Assembly (NCBI RefSeq): GCF_037126465.1
Contig: NC_088203.1
Coordinates: forward strand, 90,334,668-90,398,667
From: Ornithodoros turicata
Lineage: Eukaryota; Arthropoda; Arachnida; Ixodida; Argasidae
DNA: 64,000 nt
Reading direction: 5' to 3'
This document shows positions 20,591 to 30,569 of this stretch, in pieces (the first letter of the stretch is position 1; every line of letters starts with the position of its first letter). The notes below the pieces were generated by a model. The model did no database searches. It was not told where the DNA came from and saw nothing but the letters and a program-made list of their open reading frames with translations. The translations under genes and the position numbers were made by a program.

Positions 20591-21480
20591 CATTTGATGG
20601 GATGGGATGTGAATTTATTTCCACAAAGAAAAATTATGGTGGAAGCTGTGAAAAAAAGTCACTATAGTGACTTGAGGGACTCACAGCTCCCAGCGACATA
20701 CAATTGGCAATGGTGATACACTGCAACATTCGAAGGAAAGGCGCATCACTGCATAACATATTAGCCGGTCAAAAAAAAAAAGGAAGAGACAAATGTAAGT
20801 CAGTATAAAACGTCAACACAGCTACAGAAATCTAAATAAAGTTAGTTCTACACCACACAAAACTACACACCAGAAAACAAAAAGACGTATTCTTGACACC
20901 TTTACCCCTGCTATTGATCATTGATAACTACAGAAATCACGAATGCATGCACGGGACACATTTAAAGGATTGAAAGGGTATTCATTTAATAACTGCGGCA
21001 AGCGATGACTGACCCGCTGTACGTAATTCGTCCTACAACGGGGAATGTTCCACTGCTGACAAGCGCGGGAAGCATAGTGACGTGAAAGCTCTGTGAGATC
21101 GAACATTGACAAGACACCAACCAGTGATTTCTTTACAGCCAATTTATAATAACAGAGAAGTCTGTACTTATACAGATTGTGTATGGGAACCAAACCGTTT
21201 CTTTCGAAACGACCAGTTCTTGTGTGGCAATAAGGGAGGCGGTCCAGAATTCGTATGAATCTTTTTTGCAGACTAAGTAACCTATCCAGATTCGTACTTG
21301 TTGTGGTACTCCATACCAAAAAGCTATAATTGAAGTGTGCATATATGAGTGCATAGTAAAGCATCATGATAGTTGCCCTTGACATATAACTGCGATATTT
21401 GAATAAAAAGCAAAAAGCACGAGATGCATTGGTGTGTACATGACCTATGTGTGACTGACATTCTAACGATGAACTCATAT
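20590..21480 (-). pseudogene. LINE RT C-terminal fragment with 3' UTR
   Basis: The minus-strand frame (about 21480 down to 20918) reads SHIGHVHTNASRAFCFL, MMLYYALIYAHFNYSFLVW, LDRLLSLQKRFIRIL, and a C-terminal FDLTELSRHYASRA. This is the post-catalytic thumb/connector of Jockey/CR1-type LINE RTs (YxALIxxHxxYxxxVW, then LxxLQKRxxR). About 330 bases of 3' UTR follow to near 20590, where CATCCCATCCCATC is a short tail repeat. The catalytic core is absent (5' truncation). The truncated end lies immediately upstream of exon 2 of the IgSF gene, opposite to it. Confidence 0.8.
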
Positions 21481-21496
21481 TGTCTCTTGCCAAAAG

Positions 21497-21704
21497 GTGG
21501 AGGACACCAGCGGTCGTGGCCTGTGGAATGCCGAGCATGCAATCGGCGTGGTATGGGCGGGCCGTGCCTCTTTCTCAGTGGCCAGGAGTCCTGCCGCGCT
21601 ACGACTCAGTCAGCTGCGGGATTCGGACGCTGGTGCCTACCTCTGTACGGTAGCCTTCCACAGTGGTGCCCAGCGCAACGCCACCGTGCATCTCGTCGTA
21701 GGAG
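21497..21704 (+). CDS. Internal exon: second half of Ig1, Sidestep-like IgSF protein
   Basis: The exon runs from the CCAAAAG acceptor to the GGAG|GTGAGC donor. It starts at phase 0, matching the end of the 2772-2890 exon, and ends at phase 1. The peptide begins VEDTSGRGLWNAEHAIGV and includes WAGRASFSV (strand D), PAALRLSQLRDSDAGAYLC (strands E-F, with the canonical Asp-x-Gly/Ala-x-Tyr-x-Cys Ig motif) and RNATVHLVVG (strand G). Joined to the first exon it completes one V-set domain whose disulfide pairs WLPC with AYLC. NAT is a potential N-glycosylation site. The short acceptor pyrimidine tract is unusual and sits next to a LINE. Confidence 0.9.
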
Positions 21705-21949
21705 GTGAGCCTTTTGTTGTCTAATGGTAGTAATATTGTTTTCCATGGTTCTGGATCAACTGACAGAGCATGCACGAGATAGCTGTATGCGAGGTCAAAC
21801 AAAGTACAGCGGTCCGAAAAGAGGTTCAACCCTGAACATGACAAAGTCACCACACGGCGCGCTGTAGCTTACGGTGCCCAAGAATGGTTCCTTATCCGAA
21901 TAGTGCCGAATATCGTCACGCATTCACCGATCATACGCAGGGAAACTTC

Positions 21950-22005
21950 CCACATCATCATCATCATCATCCATTCATTCATCTATGTTGTTGTTGTTGT
22001 TGTCA
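21950..22005. repeat. CAT/ATC and GTT microsatellites
   Basis: A (CAT)n run at about 21954-21972 is followed by CATTCATTCATC and (GTT)5. The pair looks like the tail of the dispersed (GTT)n repeat without its body. Confidence 0.6.
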
Positions 22006-22259
22006 CCGATCATTGCGTACAACCGCCCTCAGAGTTAACCGCAGCCAGCCGCGTGGACGCCAGCGCTGCGGCACATTGGCTTTTGGGTTTGAGACCGTAC
22101 ATGCAACATCGCCGGTGGCGAGTGAGATTGCGCGTACGACTATAGGTAGCCGCCCAAGCGAGCATGCTCAGCAGCTGTCGTGAGGCGCCGATGCTCACCG
22201 GTGCTCAGTCACAGAGGCGTAAGGCACGTGGTCGCGTGTCCCGGTTATGTCTGGGGGCG

Positions 22260-22398
22260 TGTTCTAAAAGAAGGGAACAGACAGGCCTACCCATGTGGTC
22301 AGCCGCAGGGCAAATAACTGAACTGCTCGTGTCAGGTGTTTACCATTACTTCGTCGTTAGTTTCGCCATGGTCACATAGGCCACCTATCGGCGGCCGC
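22260..22398 (-). repeat. 3' LTR of the gypsy element (shortened)
   Basis: On the minus strand it starts GTAGCGGCCGCCGATAGGTG and ends in AGAACA. It is about 139 bp against 229 bp for the 5' LTR; the AATAAA/TAG-repeat section present at 26100-26170 is lost. Confidence 0.7.
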
Positions 22399-22399
22399 T

Positions 22400-23275
22400 A
22401 CGGGGGTCACCCCCTTTACTCCAGGGAGTGAAGTGGAAGTCAGGTGACATGTCTTGACCCGTGTGACGGTCCGACGAAGCTTGGGTGCGACGACGTCGGG
22501 GCGGTGGGTGTGGAAGTGGTAAGACAGCGACGCTGTGGCTTCTGCTTCCTTGTAGGCCGGCTTGGTACGATACCACGACAGAGCGTGCTCCTGGCCGGCG
22601 ATGTCGAGTGTGATGGTTTCGTCCGTGCGAGACACGACGCTATACGGTCCATCATAGTGAGTGGAGAAGGGCTTGCAGATGGCGCAATGACGTAAGAAAA
22701 CGTGAGTGGTCTAGAGATCATGATGAACGAATATTTTGCCAGAAGACGATTGGCGTGGTGGTGTTGGTGTGATGCTCCGAAAGAAGAGTCGCGGTCTTGA
22801 ACGCACTCAGACTGTGAGACAGCGGTGTCTGCTTGCTTTGCATCCAGAGGACGCCGGGCAGACGTAGTGTTATGCGAAGGACCAGCTCGGAGGCGGAGCA
22901 TGAAAGGCCGTGTTTCACGACAGTGCATATGCCCATCAAGGCTATGAGTATGCGGTCCGCCCAGTTGCTCGTGGCGTCTCGAGCAATGAGCGTGGCATTC
23001 AGCTGACAGTGCAGACCACTCAAAAGAGGATGATAGGGTGTTGTCCCAATGTAGTGAACCCAAGAAGACGCGCATCAGTTTCTTGAAGACTGCGCTTTAG
23101 AACTGCCTTCATTAGCCCTTGGTGATACGGGCAGGACAGCCATACCGAGTGATCCAGGTGTCTACGATGGCATGGGCGACCCCATGGGCTGTGATGTTTG
23201 GAGTGGGTACAGTTTAGAGTCACGAGATATAACGGTCAATAAGTGCCAGCATACCTACTGACTGTACTGCGGCCG
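22400..23275 (-). pseudogene. Gypsy integrase C-terminal region
   Basis: Frames on the minus strand read AHAIVDTWITRYGCPA near 23165-23130, then LRITLRLPGVLW (the xxGTTLRLPGEF-like motif of gypsy integrases) near 22870, and GPYSVVSRTDETITLDIAGQ with RTKPAYKE near 22560-22640 (the chromodomain-like GPYxV...RLKPA C terminus). Several frame changes and stops are required between these blocks, so it is inactive. Confidence 0.75.
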
Positions 23276-23284
23276 TAATTCGTC

Positions 23285-24130
23285 CCTTTACCATCCCAAA
23301 TTTTGCATCGATCAACGAATTACTCCGGAAGCTATAACTGAAGGTGCGCTGCCTCGTTTCTCCAAGGACTCGCTAGGCGGTGACACTTCACGCCCTTCCA
23401 CCGACCTCTGATTTCTCGGAGCCGCTTCCATGTCGCTCATCTTGCAACACGCCACCGTCTCCTTCACGGCGTCGCAACGCCTCACGCATCACAATGGCCC
23501 TCCTCGGCAACCAGCGGCATTTTTCCGAGCCATGCGCCCTTGTACACGTATCTCCCACGCAAGCGGACAAGGAGCGCATCCCGCGAACTTCCCACCTTGC
23601 CTTCCCACCTGGTTCTGCTCCCTGGTGAGTTCTACTCCCGGCCTCCCCGTGCTTCACAATGGTCCTCCCTGGCACTCTCCTGGCGACAGCACTACGAGCT
23701 CACCGCTCACGAACCGATCGCGCTTCTGTCGCCCACCTACCTGGATCACTTCGGCCTACCTGCATGCACTCCGCTTCGGCCCGACCCTGGAACCATCCCG
23801 GTCAGCGCTTGTCCGTAACATAAATTCCGATGCTACTGCTCGTTCAGCACAAAGCACAAGCCTAGCTATCCATCTTCCACGTGCAGCCCTTCTTCCTCCT
23901 CTTCACATGCCGGCGCGGACCTCAACCGCAAGCTCTGCACCTCCAGTCTAAGGGGGGTGGGGAGTGATGTGGCGGCTGGTGGACGACGATGAAGACGTGT
24001 CTCTGCTGCAGCGCGCCACTGCGCCTGTGTACCGGCGCCGTCTTTGAGTGAGGCCACGCACATCTGCCCGCTGGTACATTCCATCACCGCTCGTCAGGAC
24101 TCATGTATTAGGGGCACCATCTCGTCTACA
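23285..24130 (+). mobile_element. 3' part of a second LTR element, with LTR
   Basis: A plus-strand segment ends in a purine tract (AAGGGGGGTGGGGAGTGA) and an LTR starting TGTGGCGGCTGGTGGACG. The LTR matches the miniature element at 17479-18028. The last bases before the tract (GACCTCAACCGCAxG) also match that element's interior. It interrupts or replaces the RT region of the gypsy element in opposite orientation. Its open frame 23430-23951 shows no domain I recognise. The left limit is approximate. Confidence 0.6.
23968..24130 (+). repeat. LTR of the second element
   Basis: The LTR is 163 bp, TGTGGCGG to GTCTACA. It shares ordered blocks with 17647-17479: CGCCxCTGCGCCTG, GTGAGGCCACGxxCATCTGC, CTGGTACATTCCATCA and GTCAGGACTCATGTA. 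Confidence 0.75.
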
Positions 24131-24269
24131 AGCCTATGCTGCATCGTATGTTCTCGGCGTGCAATGTGAAGGCGCTTGCAGAAGACTCTGCGCTGGCGGG
24201 ATACCACCGGATGACCTGTACTCAAAATATGATGTGTGTCGCTGAGCTTGGGAGAGGCTTCTAGGTCGT

Positions 24270-25990
24270 ATTGCTTAGCGACAGCGGAAAGTCATCGAGT
24301 ATAGCAGCATACCAAGAGGTTGGTAGCGCAGTCCAGATTCCGCGGTTCGTCTGTTCTGACGGACAATCACAGACTGTCAGATTGGTCACCCTGTCAGGTA
24401 ATTTCTTACAAAAGAGGCTGCTATCAATGCCGAAGTGGAAGTCAACCCCGAGGATGGCGTGAGGTACGTCCGCGATTAGAAACACCCAGCGAGAGAGCCG
24501 TCTGAGACCGGTGTCGACCCGCGAACTTCCCCCGACCCTGCGATCCATGATCCCCGACCTTTGATCCACCGATCACCGATCCTGCGATCCATGGATCGCA
24601 GTCCATAGGTTGTGATGGAGGAGGGGTAACCTCCTGCAGCTTCATGGAAGACTTCCTATGTGCACGATCAACACTGGTAGGAGGTACAGTGCTGACATCA
24701 GCTGCAGTGTTGACAAAGAAACGGTGGCCTATGACCCTGTCGGTAACGAATAATAGACAGCTTTCTGGTAGGCCAGTGTCTTATATCGACCGACCTCCGC
24801 GTTTCCCGACCAGAAGGAAGACCTCGTACACTTGAAAGCATCGTTACCGTGTCTCTTGTGATACAAGCAGAGGACGTCCAGTGACGCTGGGTGGGGAACG
24901 ACGGGAAGGATATCGTCTGTACCTCGGTGGCCAAATGGAGATGTCGGTTGCACAACCGCGTCTGAGAGCTCCTTAAAGGTGTCGGGACACATTCATACAT
25001 GTGGTTCATGACATCGTGGACACATTGTATTTCACCCCAGAATACCGAGGAAAAAATAATTATTCTTCGACCTGTCGTACTTAGCGAAATACAAACCCCC
25101 CGAACACACTCCCCAGCAAGCGCAGACGTCAGAGACCTCAGAGTTGTCATTGGCAGCCGTAAGCTCGTGACTTCTCATGCGCAGCCTCACTGGCGTCGGC
25201 TAAGGCTCTGATATCAGAGCCTTATGAGTTTTGGTATTCGCGGTGCCCATTTTCTCCTTCTATTACCCTCTTCACTGTGGAACTTTTACTACAAAGAGTT
25301 GTACTTCAGTCGTCTGGGATAACTTGAGATGACCTGTCGCAACTCCTTTAATATGTCCGTCAAGGTTAACGGTTGCAGCGTCAGCTGAACCCACAGCAGC
25401 GAGGTTTTCTGGTTCGAAGCAGTGGGCTACGGCGGCTGACGAATACTCGATAATACTGCCGGTCAACTGAGCAAGATGGTCAAAGAAAATTTCGTCTGTC
25501 CCGGCCACCACCATTCAGACTTGCTGGGGCAGTCTGAAAGAGTTCCTGAGGTATTGTGGGCTGATTCTTCCTCGAGTCATCAAGTAGCTGTCGCATTCGA
25601 TGGAGGAGCTGCGAAGGCCGGGGATTGCACAGTAGCAGTTCTGAGAGGAACTGGCGGATTATGGACTGCTCGGTGCACCCGGTGAGAGAAAGGATAGCTT
25701 CCTTAAAGCGCTCATTTTGGATTGTCAAGCGGTGGGGATACTAAGATGTAGTCCACCTAGACAGCAATGTCCATTGGAAGGCAGAGGCGATGCTGAGGTA
25801 TTTCATTAAAGGCGAGGTAATGCGGCGAAGGGCAAAGCAGGCTTCAACCTGGGAAAACCAGTCTCGGGGGTTCTTGGGTCAGATCGGGGGAAGTCGGACT
25901 TCGGTTCCTGCAGTGCCGGTTGTCAGGTTACCTCTCGCACCGACGACTCCGGAGGAACCTTGCACAGCGGACGGTGGCGGTGAAACGTTC
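24270..25990 (-). pseudogene. Gypsy gag, zinc knuckle and protease region
   Basis: From high to low coordinate, the gag-like frames read SQLLHRMRQLLDD (25640-25590) and SIIEYSSAAVAHCFEP, then a knuckle remnant CLYHKRHGNDAFKC near 24830-24870, then a LFVTDRV/HRFFVNTAADVSTVPP protease start near 24700 (family LxxxDxxxGxxFLVDTGAxVSxxP), and RWVFLIADVPHAILGVDFHF near 24440-24480 (gypsy VxxAxxxILGxDFL). The protease active-site DTGA appears as NTAA, so the catalytic Asp and Gly are altered. Frameshifts separate the blocks. Confidence 0.7.
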
Positions 25991-26026
25991 ATTGGGACGG
26001 CCATTAGAACGTTCCAGGACACCAAA

Positions 26027-26255
26027 TGTTGACGCGTTCGAACAGAAGGGGACAGACAGATCTTCCGTGGTCAGCCGCAGGGCAACTAACCGAGCTGCCT
26101 GTGCTATGTGTATATTACTAGTTAGTTAGTTTGTTTGTTAGTTAGTAAATTAGTAGAATAAAGTAAACCTTGGAGCTTTCAGCAACCCACAATGGGTGCT
26201 AGTTCGTTCTTACTTTGGTCATGGACACCTAGACCACCTATCGGTAACCGCTACA
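26027..26255 (-). repeat. 5' LTR of the gypsy element
   Basis: On the minus strand it is 229 bp, from TGTAGCGGTTACC to GTCAACA. A TAGTTAG/GTTAGTTAGT array lies at 26118-26150. The next bases inside the element, TTTGGTGTCCTGGAACG, contain a TGG-initial stretch that could be the tRNA primer-binding site. Confidence 0.75.
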
Positions 26256-26259
26256 AGTG

Positions 26260-26939
26260 TGATGGCATTGTTAGTATATTTTTGTCGGAAAGGGTACGTA
26301 GCACATTTCCTACTTCACCAAACTACTGTGTTACTTTGCGGAAAGTTATAATAATGAATGTCACAGAACTACATCAAAATTTATATGTACTGCCGTAGAT
26401 GTTTGTTTACGTGTCTTGCCCATCGCTCAGACTTGCCTATCATGGAATTTCTCCACTTAAGTCTAGCAATGTCGCTGGTTGGATTTAGCAAATCTAACAT
26501 GGATTTAGCGAATTAACGCAGTTGGATTTAGCAAACTAACGCAAACACCCGATTTAGCGAACCTAACAAAATAAATACCGGCATTCAACGTCAGACGTAT
26601 TGATCTGTCCATACGAAGCGCTACGTGCCAGCAGGGCTAGTGCACCCCTTAGAATCCAAGTGGAGTTTCTGTTGAACTGTCATACCTTCTACAAGCACGA
26701 TGTCACACAGGTGTACACACCACGCAGCGATGTGCAGAAAGTTTGTCCCACTATTCTGAATTCCTTTGCTGATCGATGGCTCTGCAGAACAGAACAAATA
26801 AGGTTCCTTAGTCACGACAGGGTGACCGTCGTCCAACAGAAAGATATACGAAGACCGAAACAGCTGGGAGAAGAGCACGAAAAGGATGAATACAACGGCA
26901 ACGTTATTTCTTTTTTTTTTTTTTTACCGTTTACATATT
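26260..26939. other. Stretch with no recognised gene
   Basis: A short GGATTTAGCxAA(TC)TAAC motif is repeated four times at about 26480-26570. Otherwise I see no structure or coding motif; the ORF ending near 26941 has none. Confidence 0.45.
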
Positions 26940-27170
26940 AAAACAAAAAGCTCTGAGAGTAGCACTGATGTCTGTTGCGATCACATCACGTCACATCACG
27001 TCGCCTGTTGTGATGCTGGTTATATGGCAGGGCGCTCATCCTGTGGGGAAGCGCATGTAACCTAATCGACGACTAATTACCTAAAATTCAATAAGTACAA
27101 CCTTTTAACTAGATGTTTTCGGGAAACTGCGAGACAGCAGAATTGCCGAATATCGCTACTGAATCCACTT
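26940..27170. repeat. Dispersed repeat family D, copy 2
   Basis: GAGAGTAGCACTGATG, CGACGACTAATTACCTAAAA, AACTAGATGTTTTCGGGAAAC and GCGAGACAGCAGAATTG match copies 1 (13090-13450) and 3 (38600-38850). The three are diverged. CACATCACGTCACATCACGT is a short tandem unit at about 26983-27002. Confidence 0.6.
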
Positions 27171-27949
27171 TCTTTTTTTTTTTCAACCATTCTGGAAAGG
27201 GCACGTACTTTGAGATATAAATCAGAACTAAGCACTTCGTGAGCGCAGGAAGAATATGATTTTCAGCTTATTTTGGCCGGAAAGCGCTCCATCTGGCCAA
27301 CACATCAACGTTGACTCCAATCAGCGCGCCCTCGCTATAAACCACGTGGCCCACCGACGCGAACGCCCGTCGCTCTCTTTGTGCTCAAGAAGTGCGTGGT
27401 CTCAGCTTCGGCTCATTTGCAGAGCATTTTTTTTTTGTTGCGATTTCTATCTAAAAGCACCGCTTCAGGACCTTAAAAAAAAAAAAGTAGGTTTAAATAA
27501 TGGCTGAATCTCTTCTCTTCTGCTATCTCTCATTTCTTCGAAAACATGTAACTCATAAGTTATTTAATGAATTTTAGGTAATTAGTCTTCCGGTAGGTAT
27601 ATACCTTTCCGACAAGATGTCTCCCTGGCCGCACAACCCACCTGCAAAAACCGTATCTTTGTGGCTCTGAGAGCTTCAATCGAAGAATGCTGTAAAAGAG
27701 AACAAAAAGAAAAAAAGAAAAAAATCGTCTTATAGAAGGAAAGCGATGGCCAGTATACAACGCAGAAAGAGGGTCGTATAGAATGTCAACGACACTTTTC
27801 AGTGGAATAGTACATTTTTCCAAAGTTTTGTCTGCTCTAGAACGCACCGTACCGCACCGTTAATTCTCCTTCTTGCCCACTTCCCTTCCCCTAGAACCCT
27901 CGACTAAGCGAACTTACTTGCCATTCGAAGCCAGCCCCTTACGCGGAGG
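27171..27949. other. Stretch with no recognised gene
   Basis: T and A runs near 27172-27184, 27426-27437 and 27475-27486 are present. A G run occupies about 27949-27958. No exon or RNA gene was recognised. Confidence 0.45.
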
Positions 27950-28136
27950 GGGGGGGGGGTGGATTTTATGGTAGAAAGAAAGAAGAAAAAGGGGAAAAGG
28001 GAAACCAGGCAGTACGCCGGCTTATTATTAAACGAGAGGCGGCTCACAGGGAGCCCAGGACGCCCGAATCACGCAGAGAGCGGAGCACCGCCTTTACTGG
28101 CAAGTTCGCTGCACGGGTCAAGGAGTATTTTGAGGG

Positions 28137-29469
28137 CAGGGATGGGCAGTATTTAAATACATTGTAATTAAAATACTATTTAAAATATAAAAATATAAGT
28201 ACATGTATTTATATTTTGTATTTAAATACAGACTAGAAAAATTTATTTATATAATTATATTTAAGTACCAATTTTTAGGGATGTGCCAACCGAATCCGCG
28301 AGTCCTCGAGTCCTAGGCAGGGATTCGAGATTCGGGAATCCGAATCCCAGTGCCCAAAACGGCGAATCGAATCATTCGAATCCACCGATCACATTTGATC
28401 ATTTCTTTTACAAATTGGCGCCTCCGGAGTCTCATTGGCCAACGGGTGTTTTCTTGTTTCTTTGGTTACATTGCTCTAGACTGAAAGAGTTCAGACAGGA
28501 ACTGTTACATTACAAGTTTAAAACAAGTTTAAAAGTAATATGTTTCTGCTTTTGATTGTCGCTTTAGCTTTTTGGAAATAATTCAGACAGAGAATTTATG
28601 AATTTCTTTGTAGGCGATGAACAATATGCTAAATATACAATATGGGTGTACTTTCACCCGAAACTAAACTATTATTATTATTATTATTATTATTCATTAA
28701 ACAAATGTCACATTCTGCTTCAAAACACTCTCCAGTAGAAGTTTTTTTTCTTTTCTTGGCTTTTAAAACTCTTTTGAAATACAGGATTCGAAAGATTCGT
28801 GGATTCGCAGAACCTTCCTTGGATTCGGATTCGGATTCGCAAAATTCTGGATTCGTCCCATCTCCACAATTTTTGTGTATTTATTCTTGTAAATACTTTA
28901 TAAGTACTCCTAAATACAGAATATACTAACTCATATCCTAGAATTGCCTTGCATATGACCTTTCGGGGAGAAGGGCGAGTTTGGGGCGCAGTTATTCCGT
29001 GTTTGCGCCACCGTGCGCGTGCGACAACCATTCTAGATGGCGAGTTTTTCCCTCTTGTTGCGGACAAGGGTCGCAACTACCCGATTACGTCGTTGTACGA
29101 AGCATCTTCGAAAATGTAGTACAAGCCCTTGTTCATCGGCACCTGTTGAGATGCTGTTCTGTTTTTGCGAATCTGATTATACGGCCGAACAGAAGATGAC
29201 TAAAAGTTGCAGACTTCTAGAAATGTATAATATTAAAATCGTCATGAGACAAATAAATGTTATTGTTGCTCGCTGATTTGCTGTTATGATAATCATTATT
29301 CTGTAATTCCAGATGCCGTCTTCCTCACAGTATTTATACTATAATTATATTTTGTATTTAAATACTCATAATGAAAATTATGTATGAAGCGTATTTAAAT
29401 ACTCCTTTCGACAAAGTATTTTGTATTTATATTTAAATACTCAAAAAAAATTATTTATGCCCATCCCTG
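28137..29469. mobile_element. Non-autonomous hAT element, 8-bp TSD
   Basis: The ends CAGGGATGGGCAGTATTTAA and the reverse complement of TTATTTATGCCCATCCCTG form terminal inverted repeats. TTTGAGGG at 28129-28136 and 29470-29477 is an exact 8-bp target duplication. Subterminal sequence is dense in GTATTTAAATAC and TATTTATATTT units in both orientations. The 1333-bp span includes a second, nested element (28277-28866); without it the element is about 735 bp and has no transposase. Confidence 0.9.
28277..28866. mobile_element. Second hAT-like element nested in the first
   Basis: CAATTTTT at 28269-28276 and 28867-28874 is an exact 8-bp duplication. The ends are AGGGATGTGCC and GTCCCATCTCCA, imperfectly inverted. 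Subterminal GGATTCG / CGAATCC units occur at both ends (28294-28385 and 28784-28855). The 590-bp interior has no recognisable transposase and a (TTA)n run near 28670-28694. Confidence 0.8.
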
Positions 29470-29700
29470 TTTGAGGGAAACGTCCCTGCACCCAAGCCCT
29501 GAGAGGCGCTGCCGGAGCACGGCCCGATGAGGAATGTGACGCACACTGTGGGGGAGCCGATGGGGGATGTCGTCCTCTACGGCTTTACTGTATCATCTCA
29601 GGTCTTGCTATTACTTACTTACTGTACTAAATTCCGGACGACTGTGTCTGAAATATCTCTGGCAATCATTAATCACTGACAACGTCGGGGAACATGGCTG

Positions 29701-29825
29701 TACAAAAAAAAAAAAAAAAAAAGAAGAAAAGGAAAGAGAGAGAGAGAGAGAGAAAGAAAGAAAGAGGAGCACATCAAGCATTCTGACGTTTTCGCCTTTC
29801 TTCTTTGTTGTTGTTGTTGTGTGCA
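29701..29825. repeat. Poly-A, (GA)n and (GTT)n simple repeats
   Basis: An A run (29704-29721), (GA)n/(GAAA)n (29738-29766) and (GTT)n (29804-29819) follow each other. The ORF across them is low-complexity. Confidence 0.8.
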
Positions 29826-29929
29826 GAACCTGTCGAAAACACCTACAGTAAAATTAAGTTTGCATCAAGAACGCTTGCAGTAAATAGTCAGGTACCGAGG
29901 AGTCAGTTGCGCTATCTGTGCTCGATGTC

Positions 29930-30060
29930 TGTGCTATGTGTGTTCTCATATCTCACATCTAATCTTTCGCGTGTAATGGGGTAGTGTACTGCTCTCTCCA
30001 GTGGTGAATCACCCCAGGTCATAGTCACGATTTATTTGTTGTTGTTGTTGTTGGGCTCGA
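29930..30060 (+). repeat. Dispersed (GTT)n-tailed repeat, copy 2
   Basis: GTAATGGGGTAGTGTACTGC, GGTGAATCACCCCAGGTC, and ATTTATTTGTTGTTGTTG reproduce the body and tail of the family in plus orientation. Confidence 0.65.
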
Positions 30061-30458
30061 TTCCCCATCCCTTTGCATGCGCCTCTCTGGCATGAATGCG
30101 TAATACGTCGAAAAACCTGTTGACAAGCATTACCCCCAAAGCTTTATCGTGGGTGACCTCCCGTTGGGGAGTGTTTACAGGGGCTTGATTCAAACATGAT
30201 TTAGGTCGGTGCTACAGCTAATCTGTTGCTGTGGAAGTACACGATGCGAAGTCCAAGCCGATTAACGGACTAGTATCGTGATCGCGCTTGGACGATAATT
30301 ACGTTGCACAGCACGCATATATTATGCGCAGGCTAATCGCATCCCCGAAAAATGCTGCACAGAAATTTCACAGGTCTTACTCGGAGCGTTGGAACCTCGT
30401 AAATATTAGGCGGAAAATCCCATAACTTACTTCTCTATTTTATTTTTATTTTTTTCAG

Positions 30459-30569
30459 TGTCCCCAAGCGTGCCTGTAATTGAGACAAGCACGGGTAAAG
30501 CCCTTGAGAACAAGATTGGGCCCTTCTTGCTCGGAGACAGCCTCAAGCTCATCTGCTTCGTGGAGAAAG
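30459..30569 (+). CDS. Internal exon: start of Ig2, Sidestep-like IgSF protein
   Basis: A T-rich tract ending TTTTTTTCAG (acceptor at 30457-30458) precedes 111 coding bases and the donor AAAG|GTAATT. Entry and exit are both phase 1; entry matches the end of the 21497-21704 exon. The peptide reads (V)SPSVPVIETSTGKALENKIG, then PFLLGDSLKLICFVEK. The PxxPVI...G..L...xGPF..GDSLxLxC pattern is the A-to-B strand segment of the second Ig domain of Sidestep-family proteins, ending just after the B-strand Cys as in the family gene structure. The partner exon with the C-strand WW motif was not found, so it is probably beyond the window. Confidence 0.88.

Larger units (their letters stand above)
2891..21496 (+). 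other. Intron of the IgSF gene (about 18.6 kb, phase 0)
   Basis: The intron is inferred from the GTGAGA donor at 2891 and the CCAAAAG acceptor ending at 21496. The exons on either side rebuild one continuous V-set Ig domain in phase 0. It is filled with repeats and transposons, listed separately. The acceptor has a poor pyrimidine tract, and a minus-strand LINE reaches to within roughly 15-20 bases of it. Confidence 0.75.
22260..26255 (-). mobile_element. Decayed Ty3/gypsy LTR retrotransposon
   Basis: Read on the minus strand, a 5' LTR (26255-26027) starts TGTAGCGGTTACCGATAGG and ends in AACA. It is followed by a gag-like region, a zinc knuckle, an aspartic protease region, then (after foreign LTR sequence) the integrase C-terminal half, a purine tract (AAAGGGGGTGACC) and a 3' LTR (22398-22260). 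The RT and RNase H regions are missing. LTRs share GATAGGTGG, GCCCTGCGGCTGACCAC and CTGTCTGT blocks but differ in length and sequence, so the copy is old. Confidence 0.8.
27950..29600. repeat. Dispersed repeat family B, copy 2 (split by hAT element)
   Basis: Left part 27950-28136 and right part 29470-29600 are collinear with 2300-2660 (GCCGGCTTATTA, CGGCTCACAGGGA, AATCACGCAGAG; then CACCCAAGCCCTGAGAGGCGC). The insertion between them is a hAT element with an exact 8-bp target duplication. Confidence 0.85.
21705..30458 (+). other. Intron of the IgSF gene (about 8.75 kb, phase 1)
   Basis: The intron is bounded by the donor GTGAGC at 21705 and the acceptor TTTTTTTCAG ending at 30458. The split codon (G|TG) is restored across it, in phase 1. 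It contains the gypsy remnant, repeats D and B and the nested hAT elements. Confidence 0.8.

Noticed and set aside
22440..23075. 211-codon minus-strand ORF as a protein
   Set aside because: The real coding signal here (gypsy integrase) lies in other frames; this frame is a shadow with His/Ser/Thr-rich chance composition.
23430..23951. A 173-codon plus-strand ORF rich in Pro/Ser/Arg
   Set aside because: It lies in GC-rich LTR-element sequence just before the purine tract; no retroviral domain could be seen in this frame.
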